In this document: piece after piece, positions 26,673-33,829 of the stretch
How positions within the stretch are numbered: the first letter of the stretch is position 1
Layout: the number at the start of each line of letters is the position of its first letter
Program-made: the position numbers and the translations under genes
Assembly: GCF_000758755.1 (NCBI RefSeq)
Contig: NZ_JRMV01000274.1
Coordinates: forward strand, 1 to 64,000
Length of the DNA: 64,000 bases
Direction of reading: 5' to 3'
Source: Actinomyces sp. S6-Spd3
GTDB taxonomy: Bacteria; Actinomycetota; Actinomycetes; Actinomycetales; Actinomycetaceae
Notes under the pieces: generated by a model
The model's input: only the letters and a program-made list of their open reading frames with translations
What the model was told of the DNA's origin: nothing
Databases searched by the model: none

Positions 26673-27221
26673 ATGACGTACAAGGTCGCATACATTATTG
26701 GTTCTCTGTCCTCCACATCCGTTAACCGCAAGCTTGTCGGTGCGATGATTGCCGATGCTCCCCAGGATTTGGAATTCGTCGAGGCGAACTTCTCCCAGTT
26801 CCCCCTGTATAGCCCTGATCTCGAGGCGGATTACCCGCAGGTGGCTACTGAGTTCAAGACAATCCTTGAAGAGGCTGACGCGGTGCTTATTGCAAGCCCT
26901 GAATACGATCGCTCGATCCCCGGTGGTTTGAAGAATGCCATTGACTGGATGGGACGCCCGTGGGGATCGAACCCGATTGGTGGCAAGCCACTGTACGTCG
27001 TTGGCGCTTCTGTGGGTTCGGTTGGAGCTGCTCTTGGGCAGGCGGCTGTGCGTCAGACGCTCTCTTTCTTTAATCCGCTGAACATGACTCAGCCTGAAAT
27101 GTTCCTTCAAGCAAATGCTGATTCCTTTGGCGAGGATGGTCGTTTTGTTGACGCTGGAACGCAGGCTTTCGTGAAGTCAGCTGTCGAGGCCTTCGCGGAG
27201 TTTATCCGCCGTCACGCCTAA
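26673..27221 (+). CDS. NADPH-dependent FMN reductase family protein
   Basis: 182-residue flavodoxin-fold oxidoreductase. The N-terminal phosphate loop region is IIGSLSSTSVNRKL, and the family motif SPEYDRSIPGGLKNAIDW binds the flavin isoalloxazine face. ATG 26673 follows GAAAGG. Family members reduce quinones, flavins, azo dyes or chromate; the physiological substrate here is unknown. Stands alone with a terminator behind it. Confidence 0.93.
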   Translation: MTYKVAYIIGSLSSTSVNRKLVGAMIADAPQDLEFVEANFSQFPLYSPDLEADYPQVATEFKTILEEADAVLIASPEYDRSIPGGLKNAIDWMGRPWGSNPIGGKPLYVVGASVGSVGAALGQAAVRQTLSFFNPLNMTQPEMFLQANADSFGEDGRFVDAGTQAFVKSAVEAFAEFIRRHA

Positions 27222-27228
27222 GCTTGGG

Positions 27229-27282
27229 CCCCCAATACCACAAATGGGACTAAAGTCCCCAGGTGGTGTCGGGGGTCTTTTT
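27229..27282 (+). terminator. Terminator of the FMN reductase gene
   Basis: Outer stem CCCCCAATACCAC/GTGGTGTCGGGGG with one mismatch and a G-T pair, inner stem GGGACT/AGTCCC, then TCTTTTT. Confidence 0.8.
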
Positions 27283-27351
27283 GTGCCCAATTTTGAGTGA
27301 GCGGAGTGTGGAAACCGGGAATGGTAGCGGCCGTGTTTAAGAGAGGTAGAC

Positions 27352-27480
27352 ATGGTTGTCGTTTCGCTCGAAAATGGCGAAAATCTGCGGAAAATTCGCA
27401 TCGAACTCAAGGGGGCGAAAACGTTCAGTCCGACTAGCTCTCGCGGTAACGTGAGTGCCGGAGACGTGAAAAACCCCTGA
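27352..27480 (+). CDS. Possible small ORF, 42 codons
   Basis: ATG 27352 is preceded by GAGAGG at 27341-27346 and reads 42 sense codons to TGA 27480 (starts MVVVSLENGENLRKIRIE). The product would be basic and soluble. Its 3' end overlaps the first of two adjacent hairpins. No homologue is known to me, so it may be chance; the ribosome site and isolated position are the only support. Confidence 0.3.
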   Translation: MVVVSLENGENLRKIRIELKGAKTFSPTSSRGNVSAGDVKNP

Positions 27481-27529
27481 CATACTGCGTCTCCGGAGGG
27501 CGCCTGTTGACTCACTTTCAGGCGCCCTC
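27458..27529 (+). other. Two adjacent hairpins upstream of the LssY_C gene
   Basis: Stem 1 CCGGAGACG (27458-27466) pairs with 27488-27496. Stem 2 GAGGGCGCCTG (27496-27506 region) pairs with 27519-27529 with a 12-nt loop. Base 27496 is shared, so the two stems abut. No T-run follows. It could be a terminator, an attenuator or a small RNA. Confidence 0.6.
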
Positions 27530-27590
27530 AATCTTAAGATCCATCTGGGTTAAGCTGATGAAGGACAACTTCTTGCACTGAGGATGGGAC

Positions 27591-29045
27591 ATGAGTGAAA
27601 CACTGCCTGAGGCCTCGGACCACCCGGGGGCTGAGCAAAGCGCATGTCCGCGTTTGGAGCGTCCTCGCCCACAGCATCCGCCCGTCTACCAGCACGCCTC
27701 GGAAAAACTCGATTTCCTTCAAGAACGTGACTGGGGCTTCGATGACGTTGTTGACGCTCTTTTCTTTATCTTCTCCGGAATCGCAACACTGTGGCTCGCA
27801 TACGTGTTTTTGGCGGGTTCCATCAGGCTTAAACCCACCGCAATTGCCTGGTTTGCCATCTGCTGGGGAGTGACTGCCTACCTTGCGCTTCCGCGACTTC
27901 ATCAGCTTCTCACATGGCTCTATGTCCCCGACTATTTCATTGGGCGCACCAGGACTGCTGATGGCTTGCTGGGTGACCCGGTGAATCTGGCACTGCTGGG
28001 TAGTGAAATTGATATTCACGCAGCGATGACTGCTGCAGGTTGGGTGCGAGCCGACCCCATCAGCCCCAGAAGTGTGCTCCGTGTGATCCGTTCATGGCTC
28101 ACTCGCCAGCACTATGATTCTGCGCCGGTATCAAACTTGGTGCTCTTCGGGCGAAAACAGCATTTTGCTTATCAAAAATCAGTTCCAGGGAAGTCGTCGG
28201 AGCGCCACCATGTGCGTTTTTGGCGCACTCCTCAAGGATGGGTCCTCCCCGGCGGTAGGCGGGTCGAGTGGCTTGCCGCTGGTACCTATGACCGGGCAAT
28301 TGGTCTGAGCCTGCTCACCTTCCAAATCACTCACAAGATCGATGCGGATATCGACATTGAGCGCAACTTCATCGTTGATGATGTCCTCTATGCCTGCGAG
28401 GATGCCCGCGTCGAAATCTTGCCTGACTTCTTCAGTGCCTATCACGATAAGAACGGTGGCGGTGACCGAGTCGTCACCGACGGTGACCTCTACCTTCTCG
28501 ATGTCACCGACGTTGAAGTTGATGACGAAGACACGGTTCAAATCGCTGACGCCCATGTCGTTGATACGCGGGCACATCGCCGGCGCCCCACTCAGTTGAT
28601 CGTCGGAATGATGCTGGTAGCCTGCATGGTTCTGACCGAGGTTATCAATGCGGTGCTTATTTTGCGAAACCCTTGGAAGTACGCCGCGATCAATGTCGGA
28701 CCCCTTGATGAGCTTGCAGAATCGCAGATTAATCTCCTTGCGCTGCGTCTGACGGTTGGTCTTGTTTCTGTCATTCTGGTTGGTCTGGTGATCGTCACCG
28801 CCGCACTCACGTGGCAGGGACACCCTCGTGCGCGAATCATCTTGATGACCGCGCTGAGCTTGAACATTCTTGTCGCCGTAGCCGATATAGCCCACTCGGG
28901 AACAAGTCATATCTTGCTGATGACTCTGATCGGATCATCGCTCAACGTTTTGGCGCTTCTTGCCTTGTCGGCGAGGGCATGCCATCAGTGGGTGCGCGAA
29001 CGCAAACGGGATCGAATTGCGGCAGCTCTTGAGCTAGCCAACTGA
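27591..29045 (+). CDS. Membrane protein with LssY C-terminal-like domain
   Basis: 484 residues. Two helices near residues 60-110, then a soluble segment with the LssY_C pattern (GDPVNLALLGSEIDIHAAM, then AGWVRADPIS and VLFGRKQHFAYQK), and four C-terminal helices from about residue 335. No PAP2 phosphatase domain is attached, unlike LssY itself. ATG 27591. The function of the domain is unknown. Stands alone on the plus strand, tail to tail with the next gene. Confidence 0.7.
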   Translation: MSETLPEASDHPGAEQSACPRLERPRPQHPPVYQHASEKLDFLQERDWGFDDVVDALFFIFSGIATLWLAYVFLAGSIRLKPTAIAWFAICWGVTAYLALPRLHQLLTWLYVPDYFIGRTRTADGLLGDPVNLALLGSEIDIHAAMTAAGWVRADPISPRSVLRVIRSWLTRQHYDSAPVSNLVLFGRKQHFAYQKSVPGKSSERHHVRFWRTPQGWVLPGGRRVEWLAAGTYDRAIGLSLLTFQITHKIDADIDIERNFIVDDVLYACEDARVEILPDFFSAYHDKNGGGDRVVTDGDLYLLDVTDVEVDDEDTVQIADAHVVDTRAHRRRPTQLIVGMMLVACMVLTEVINAVLILRNPWKYAAINVGPLDELAESQINLLALRLTVGLVSVILVGLVIVTAALTWQGHPRARIILMTALSLNILVAVADIAHSGTSHILLMTLIGSSLNVLALLALSARACHQWVRERKRDRIAAALELAN

Positions 29046-29053
29046 AAAGTATC

Positions 29054-30091
29054 TTAGTTTGCTGGCGCCATGAACCAGGCTGCGCGCGAATCCGTTGCAA
29101 TCCCTTCGTTATACGCCAAGCCAGCGTATGCGGCCGCATCCTTGCCCAGCTGTGAGGAAAGGAATGCGCGGAAGGAATCCACGGCCTCGGCGTGAGTGGA
29201 AGCAGGTAGGGGAGCGGCCACTACCTCGCGGGAAACGCACGATCCTGGGATCGCTTGGGCGCGGCTTTCCGTGCCCGTGTTCGAGGCCGCGGCAACTGCC
29301 AGGCGCGCATCCCACACGAGGATCGGGCGCGCGTGAGAGCCTTGCGTGGATTCGGCCTCGGGGATGATTGAGGCGCGGTCGGCGGGGATTGTGACGCTCC
29401 ACTGACCCAGCGCGTCACCGGTCGAAGAGGAGAAGCTTCCCGATTCGTGCAGGTCGGCTGCCCAGTCTTCGAAGCCCTCTCCGAGAGCCTTCTGGGCGTT
29501 GGCGATGTACTGGCTTCCGATTGCCGAATTCTCCGGGGGAAGCGCGGTGAGCGGCGCGTTGCTTGAAGATGAGAGTTCCGCTAGAGAGTTTGGTAGGGCC
29601 TTGCGGTTTGCGGAAAACCATGAGCGATCCGCGTAGGCGCAAATCGGGTCGTTGCCGATTGCCGTGGGGGATGTCGTCGCGCCCAGGGAAGCGGCCGTGG
29701 CCGAATCAATGCCGAAGAGGATATCGGCATCGAGAGAACTCGAAATAGAGGAGGCGGGGAATTGCTCAATGGTGTAGCCGCTTGCGGCCTCGAAGGCTGA
29801 GACGTAGTCGTCGGGGAGCTGCCAGCCGGGAGCGTAAGCAATGCGCAGGGTTCCACTTCCGCGCGGGATTCCTTGGTCACCGCTTGCCTTCGTGTGTTTC
29901 GCTACTGCCGAGGCCGAGCCCGCTTGGGTGGAAGAGCTTGAGTCTGTGCGGAAAGGATCGTCCGTCCACTGGGCTCCCTGCGGGATTGACGGGGAGCAGG
30001 CGCTGAGCGCGAGCGTGCACAGGATGGCGGCGCTGGCGAAGCGGCGAGCTTGGCCTTGAGTGGACGGAGAGGCGGTATTGGTCTTTCGCAC
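29054..30091 (-). CDS. Solute-binding-protein-like lipoprotein
   Basis: 345 residues. The signal sequence ends in lipobox LALSACS. After a Ser/Thr-rich linker comes a periplasmic-binding-protein-like domain (LRIAYAPGWQLPDDYVSAFE; ADILFGIDSATAASLGATT), resembling ThiB-type thiamine or iron binding proteins. No transporter genes are beside it, so the ligand and partner are unknown. GTG 30091 start. It shows unusual abundance of Ser and Ala, and no metal-binding Tyr pair was recognised. Confidence 0.78.
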   Translation of the reverse strand: MRKTNTASPSTQGQARRFASAAILCTLALSACSPSIPQGAQWTDDPFRTDSSSSTQAGSASAVAKHTKASGDQGIPRGSGTLRIAYAPGWQLPDDYVSAFEAASGYTIEQFPASSISSSLDADILFGIDSATAASLGATTSPTAIGNDPICAYADRSWFSANRKALPNSLAELSSSSNAPLTALPPENSAIGSQYIANAQKALGEGFEDWAADLHESGSFSSSTGDALGQWSVTIPADRASIIPEAESTQGSHARPILVWDARLAVAAASNTGTESRAQAIPGSCVSREVVAAPLPASTHAEAVDSFRAFLSSQLGKDAAAYAGLAYNEGIATDSRAAWFMAPAN

Positions 30092-30195
30092 CGTACCAGT
30101 CTAAGCAATAGTGCATAGAAGGTGAGATATTCGCGCGTCGATAGGGCAAAATGTTTGTATCGAGTGTTCGATGCGATCTGATGCAAGGAGTCATC

Positions 30196-30489
30196 ATGGG
30201 AAGCAGTCTCAGTCAGAAACTCATTACCGCAGGGCTGTCTATGGCCGTCGGTTTCGTGGCCGGAAAGGTCGCGGAGCTGGGCTGGAAGGCTGTGACCGGT
30301 CAGACCGCACCTCAGGATGATGACGGTACGGCATCCTTGGTTTCAGTGGTCGCTTTTGCCGCAGTTTCTGCCGCTATTGCGGCGGTTGCTCAGCGCGGCG
30401 TCGTGAACAAGACGAATAAGTGGTTTGCCCCGGTTGATGCTGTGTCGCAGATCCTGTCGGATCTTGATCAGCCGGCTATCGCAAATTAG
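30196..30489 (+). CDS. DUF4235 small membrane protein
   Basis: 97 residues with two hydrophobic helices (LITAGLSMAVGFVAGKVAEL and VVAFAAVSAAIAAVAQRGVV), matching the actinobacterial DUF4235 family. ATG 30196 has AAGGAG upstream and is preferred over earlier in-frame codons. Its 3' end overlaps the convergent SCP-like gene by 14 bp. Function unknown. Confidence 0.85.
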   Translation: MGSSLSQKLITAGLSMAVGFVAGKVAELGWKAVTGQTAPQDDDGTASLVSVVAFAAVSAAIAAVAQRGVVNKTNKWFAPVDAVSQILSDLDQPAIAN

Positions 30490-30847
30490 AAAATAGCGGA
30501 AGATACGTGGAAAGATCGGTGCGCTGTCCCGAGGCCTGAAGGTCCCCGTGGGAGAGCGCATCATTCCAGTCCAGCATTCCGCATGCGAGTTTGAGCCAGG
30601 TTTCTGGCGACATTTCGATCACCGCCGGGGGAGTCCCTCGGCGGTGAGTTGTTCCTGGCAGGATCTGAGTGGCACCGGCCGGGGGAACGCGAAGTTCGAC
30701 CGAGCGGCCGGGGTGCAGGGCTGCGATTTCTTCGAGCGTGTAGCGTACGGCGGTGAAGAGAGTTGCTCGCGAGGCGTCTTCGGGGGCGCGGTACCACGTG
30801 AGGAGTGCGGTGTGGCCGTCTGCTGGATCGATACGCCGTTTTGCCAT
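30476..30847 (-). CDS. Bacterial SCP (sterol carrier)-like protein
   Basis: 123 residues, soluble. Begins MAKRRIDPADGHTALLTWY and contains ELRVPPAGATQIL and TPPAVIEMSPETWLKLACG, the pattern of the actinobacterial sterol-carrier-like family. ATG 30847 was chosen; the longer frame runs into the tRNA-Ser region. Upstream sequence has no clear ribosome site, so the message may be leaderless. Function of the bacterial family is not established. Confidence 0.8.
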   Translation of the reverse strand: MAKRRIDPADGHTALLTWYRAPEDASRATLFTAVRYTLEEIAALHPGRSVELRVPPAGATQILPGTTHRRGTPPAVIEMSPETWLKLACGMLDWNDALSHGDLQASGQRTDLSTYLPLFSNLR

Positions 30848-30925
30848 AAAAGTAGTGTAGGTCGCTTCGCGTATGCTGGCGTGGAATTGCCCGATCCTGC
30901 CAGATCCGCTATTGTGGTGTGCCGA

Positions 30926-31012
30926 GGTAGCGTGTCCGAGCGGCCGAAGGTGCAGCACTCGAAATGCTGTGTGGTGTAACAGCCACCCAGGGTTCAAATC
31001 CCTGCGCTACCG
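30926..31012 (+). tRNA. tRNA-Ser (CGA)
   Basis: 87-nt class II tRNA on the plus strand: acceptor GGTAGCG/CGCTACC, anticodon loop CTCGAAA (CGA), long variable arm, T-arm with GGTTCAAATCC. CCA is not encoded. Confidence 0.96.
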
Positions 31013-31020
31013 CGTTAAGG

Positions 31021-31058
31021 CTTGTGGCCCCAACTGATGTTGGGGCCACAAGTTTTTT
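31021..31058 (+). terminator. Terminator of tRNA-Ser
   Basis: 14-bp perfect stem CTTGTGGCCCCAAC / complement with TGAT loop followed by TTTTTT. Confidence 0.95.
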
Positions 31059-31089
31059 ATTGGGCAGAACGTCCGCAGTGTTTTGATTG

Positions 31090-31280
31090 CAAGCCAAACC
31101 TAGCTTTCCCGATCGGTCCCTGTTACGCTTGACCTTGTCGGGTTGGTACCCTCCGCCAGGCTTGAAATAACAGCACGATTCAACGCGGGGGCTGAAGGCC
31201 CGACATTTGTATAAGGCGAGGGAAGCCAGCCAGCCCGCTGTTTCAGGGCAGGCCTCGGGTCTCTCGCCTTTGTCATACCC
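31090..31280 (+). ncRNA. Putative structured RNA element, copy 1
   Basis: About 191 nt sharing most positions with copy 2 at 32199-32391. Shared blocks include GTCGGGTTGGTACCC, GCTGAAGGCCCGAC, ATTTGTATAAGGCGAG, AAGCCAGCCAGCCC and GGGCAGGCCTCGGG. Two long-range stems are kept: TGTCGGG/CCCGACA and AAGGCGAGGGA/TCTCTCGCCTT (one G-T pair here, A-T in copy 2). A GCCC/GGGC stem has a different loop in each copy. Differences cluster in loops with indels, which argues for RNA rather than protein. The transcribed strand is not certain; plus is assumed. No known RNA class recognised. Confidence 0.65.
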
Positions 31281-31344
31281 GGCGAATCGTAGTGATGCTG
31301 AATCGTTAGCAGGATCGACTGTATTTCGAATGCAGGAGGTTGTG

Positions 31345-31380
31345 ATGGCTCGAAATGCACTAGCTGCAATGTCATCTTGA
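31345..31380 (+). other. Tiny ORF (11 codons) with strong ribosome site
   Basis: AGGAGG (31334-31339) is followed by ATG 31345 and a stop 11 codons later (MARNALAAMSS). Could be a leader peptide, or the start of a gene interrupted before the CRISPR-like repeat. It is out of frame with the toxin ORF. Confidence 0.25.
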
Positions 31381-31420
31381 GTAAGTTCTCTGAGCACACG
31401 TGGCACTTGTGTCGCTTCTT

Positions 31421-31449
31421 GTTTTCCCCGCGCGCGCGGGGATGAACCC
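31421..31449 (+). repeat. Single CRISPR type I-E-like repeat
   Basis: 29 nt: GTTTTCCCCGCGCGCG (31421-31436) continuing CGGGGATGAACCC. This matches the type I-E repeat consensus including the central CCCCGC/GCGGGG hairpin and ATGAACCC end. No second repeat at spacer distance (~61 bp), so it is not an array. The ATG of the following toxin-like ORF lies inside it. Confidence 0.8.
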
Positions 31450-31816
31450 AACGCAGGCGGTGATTGACCACATTCTGTACGGGACAACAAAAGCAAACGG
31501 GAAGCGCACGAGCGGACACTCATACAGGCAAGCAGAACGCGAAATGAGGACAGGACAAATCGCCTTCCCAAGAACCTGGAGCGACACCGACATTATCAGG
31601 GCCGCGTTTCTAACAATTACCAATCCGACGTCTCTTAGGATTACGCAACAAGGGCGCCGAATTTACGCATACAGCACAGTTAATGGAGTGCAAGTGGCTA
31701 CGCAGATAAGCGTGAGAGGCAAACACGCGACAAAGGGCGCAACAATCACTACACATCCCATTGGAGGCGTAGGCGTACTTCGCGCATCAAATGGTAAATT
31801 GACACCAGTTGAGTGA
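31442..31816 (+). CDS. Orphan EndoU-type nuclease toxin domain
   Basis: 124 residues from the ATG in the CRISPR-like repeat; the real start is unclear since no ribosome site precedes it. The sequence fits the bacterial EndoU toxin domain: IDHILYGTTKANGKRTSGH, then IAFPRTWSDTDIIRA, NPTSL, GRRIYAYSTVNGV and ATITTHP, with candidate catalytic His residues in the first block. No delivery module (Rhs, CdiA, LXG) is attached, so this is a displaced C-terminal cassette of a polymorphic toxin. Base composition is more AT-rich than flanking genes, consistent with transfer. A likely immunity gene follows after 10 nt. Confidence 0.65.
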   Translation: MNPTQAVIDHILYGTTKANGKRTSGHSYRQAEREMRTGQIAFPRTWSDTDIIRAAFLTITNPTSLRITQQGRRIYAYSTVNGVQVATQISVRGKHATKGATITTHPIGGVGVLRASNGKLTPVE

Positions 31817-31826
31817 GGGATTGATC

Positions 31827-32090
31827 ATGACTGAGGCAATGTATACGGTCGAAGACCTTATCAAATATGCAGACAGCATCCTTCCTATTCCCGTTCTCGA
31901 AAATGAGGAGAGTAAGTTCCTTCTTGAAATAGCCGAGGACGAATCGCTCACGATGAAAATCATCGGAGACCTCATCATTTACGGAGCAGACATCCCGGAA
32001 AAACTAATCGACGGCCTTGTAAGGGGGTACGACGAAGAACTGATCCGGGAGTACTGGGAGGACTGCCTGTACGACAGGCAGAACGCCTAA
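31827..32090 (+). CDS. Probable immunity protein for the EndoU-type toxin
   Basis: 87 residues, strongly acidic and helical (NEESKFLLEIAEDESLTMK; IREYWEDCLYDRQNA). ATG 31827 has GAGGGA six bases upstream. It lies 10 nt after the toxin stop, the standard toxin-immunity order. Small acidic proteins in this place usually bind and block the toxin. I do not recognise a specific immunity family; the assignment rests on position, size and charge. Confidence 0.55.
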   Translation: MTEAMYTVEDLIKYADSILPIPVLENEESKFLLEIAEDESLTMKIIGDLIIYGADIPEKLIDGLVRGYDEELIREYWEDCLYDRQNA

Positions 32091-32102
32091 TTCCCCCTCT
32101 TC

Positions 32103-32131
32103 ATTTTCCCCGCACACGCGGGGCTACAAAT
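32103..32131 (+). repeat. Degenerate CRISPR type I-E-like repeat
   Basis: 29 nt beginning ATTTTCCCCGCACACG and continuing CGGGGCTACAAAT. The first 20 positions match the repeat at 31421 apart from three substitutions that keep the CCCCGC/GCGGGG hairpin; the 3' end is diverged, as in terminal degenerate repeats. Solitary. Confidence 0.6.
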
Positions 32132-32198
32132 CAATGTTGTCTCACTGCTGCTTGCCGCCCAAACAATTTCCACGCGGTTTCTTGGTGTGCATACAGGG

Positions 32199-32391
32199 CA
32201 AGCCAAGCCTAGCTTTCCTGATAAAACTCTGTTAAGCTCGGTCCTGTCGGGTTGGTACCCCCCGCGAGCCTGAAATAAGTGGCCAAGAGAAAGTGGAGGC
32301 TGAAGGCCCGACATTTGTATAAGGCGAGAGAAGCCAGCCAGCCCACCAGTTACCCCGGGCAGGCCTCGGGTCTCTCGCCTTTGTCATGCCC
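32199..32391 (+). ncRNA. Putative structured RNA element, copy 2
   Basis: About 193 nt, direct repeat of 31090-31280 lying 1.1 kb downstream in the same orientation. It keeps TGTCGGG/CCCGACA and a perfect AAGGCGAGAGA/TCTCTCGCCTT stem, plus GCCC/GGGC with a longer loop. An AGCTT/AAGCT pairing exists in the 5' part. The region between the immunity gene and the DUF4921 gene (32091-32462) contains this element and the degenerate repeat but no credible ORF. Confidence 0.65.
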
Positions 32392-32462
32392 GAAAAACCG
32401 GGAACTCGATCATCCAGACCGCGCGCAAACAGTACACGAACGCCGACAACCCGCCTGAGCCC

Positions 32463-33779
32463 TCACCGCAGCAACAGCGGCGTGACCTTGCATTCTTCGC
32501 CCAGCTTCATCGGCGCGATCGAACATTCATCGCGCATAACAACCAAGCGTTCCAGCATTCGCTGGTGCACAGACCACGGATCAATCGTATTGAGGTAAAT
32601 CCTTGTCCCGCCCTCAAAACCGGCGATCGTGGAAATCCTCCACTTGATCAAGATCCTCATGCGCATGGGAATCGAGGAACTCGGGGGCCGGTAGTACCAC
32701 TCCTCGTTACACGGCACCTCCGCGCCCGTCGCGGCGTGCATCGCGTGCACAAGGTCGCTGATGCCTCGTAATTGTTCCGGGGAGTACTCCCAAGGCTCAG
32801 CCGGCGCATGAAGCGGCCAAATCGCCAAGGAGGGATAGCGATGTCCAAACCCAGCCATCGCCACAGCATGATCGTTTTGCGCCAAAACCAGCCCACGCGT
32901 CGCAGCGATCTTCAAGAGCTCGTCATAAATCCCCGGATAGGTCCGCACGCGCTCAATCTCGTCATGCGTCTGCGTCGAGAACTCATCAATCGCCACAAGC
33001 TGCTTGTGCAAGTGATCAAAAGACGCACCCGCGGGCTTGAGCCAGTTCTGGAAGGCCACCACGTACTTCACGGCCGGATCCAAGTCGTACAGGTCCCGCA
33101 TCGCCCGCACGGTCATCGACATGTACTGGAAGTGTTCCTCGGGCGTGAGCGTCCCAGCCGAAGCCAATTGGGACGTATCCTTCGCCCCGTCAACGAAGTG
33201 TCGCCGCCCAACAATCAGATCATGCCCGCCCGAAAAGAAACCATTCGCCTGAGTGAGCTTCTCCGAATCTGACAGCTCCTCAAACTCCTCGAGACTTCCA
33301 CCCGAGGCCAAGAAACGCGCGCGGACAACATTCATTACGTGGTCGTATCCCCGTGGCGAGGCAAGGTACTCCGCCATCCTGCGCCGCTCGGCCTCGGAAG
33401 GAACATGGCCGTGATTGAGGTGCCAATAGTTGTAAGAAACAATCTCGAAAAGGTTGGGAATCCGCCGAAATTCCGCAACGGTATCTCCGAGTTCCTCAGC
33501 GCCGAGGCCGTGGAGAGTTTCCCATTCACCCTCGCGCGTGCGGACAATGCGCGCCTTCTCGGGAGGGGTTTCCAGGTACCGACCCGAACAAAAGGCGCAG
33601 TGATGCCCGTCTAAATCATGATCGATGATAGGCGCAGGCGAACCCGGGCGAGTCAGAGGGCGGTGAGCCCGACCCGGAACCGTCCACACTTCAGTTCCAG
33701 TTAAAAGGTTGCGCTGTTTGACCGTCCCGTCAGAAAGACGGAGGATCGCTTCGTCGCTCCCCGTAGGTAGTACAGCCAT
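32463..33779 (-). CDS. DUF4921 family, GalT/HIT-like protein
   Basis: 438 residues. Resembles galactose-1-phosphate uridylyltransferase: a zinc-type CxxC near residue 60 (HHCAFCSGRYLETPP) and a HIT-like active-site motif FDHLHKQ in the middle. This is the actinobacterial DUF4921 family, whose substrate is unknown. ATG 33779. It could be a nucleotidyl transferase or hydrolase acting on sugar phosphates; no galactose genes are adjacent. Confidence 0.85.
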   Translation of the reverse strand: MAVLPTGSDEAILRLSDGTVKQRNLLTGTEVWTVPGRAHRPLTRPGSPAPIIDHDLDGHHCAFCSGRYLETPPEKARIVRTREGEWETLHGLGAEELGDTVAEFRRIPNLFEIVSYNYWHLNHGHVPSEAERRRMAEYLASPRGYDHVMNVVRARFLASGGSLEEFEELSDSEKLTQANGFFSGGHDLIVGRRHFVDGAKDTSQLASAGTLTPEEHFQYMSMTVRAMRDLYDLDPAVKYVVAFQNWLKPAGASFDHLHKQLVAIDEFSTQTHDEIERVRTYPGIYDELLKIAATRGLVLAQNDHAVAMAGFGHRYPSLAIWPLHAPAEPWEYSPEQLRGISDLVHAMHAATGAEVPCNEEWYYRPPSSSIPMRMRILIKWRISTIAGFEGGTRIYLNTIDPWSVHQRMLERLVVMRDECSIAPMKLGEECKVTPLLLR

Positions 33780-33829
33780 GCTTCTACTTTAGGCCGAAGA
33801 CGCGTGTGCGTGTGTCCGAAAAATGAATT

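Noticed and set aside
31090-31280. tmRNA, RNase P RNA, SRP RNA or T-box
   Set aside because: None of their conserved cores was found in the element.
31421-31449. CRISPR array
   Set aside because: Only one complete repeat; the next similar sequence is 682 bp away, so there are no spacers. Kept as solitary repeat.
31100-31519. Minus-strand ORF across RNA element copy 1 and the CRISPR-like repeat
   Set aside because: The reading contains the HPRARGE-type peptide that I-E repeats always give in translation; the two element copies differ by frame-breaking indels.
31021-32400. Insertion sequence or prophage
   Set aside because: No transposase, integrase or phage gene is visible, and no terminal inverted repeat was found; only direct repeats.
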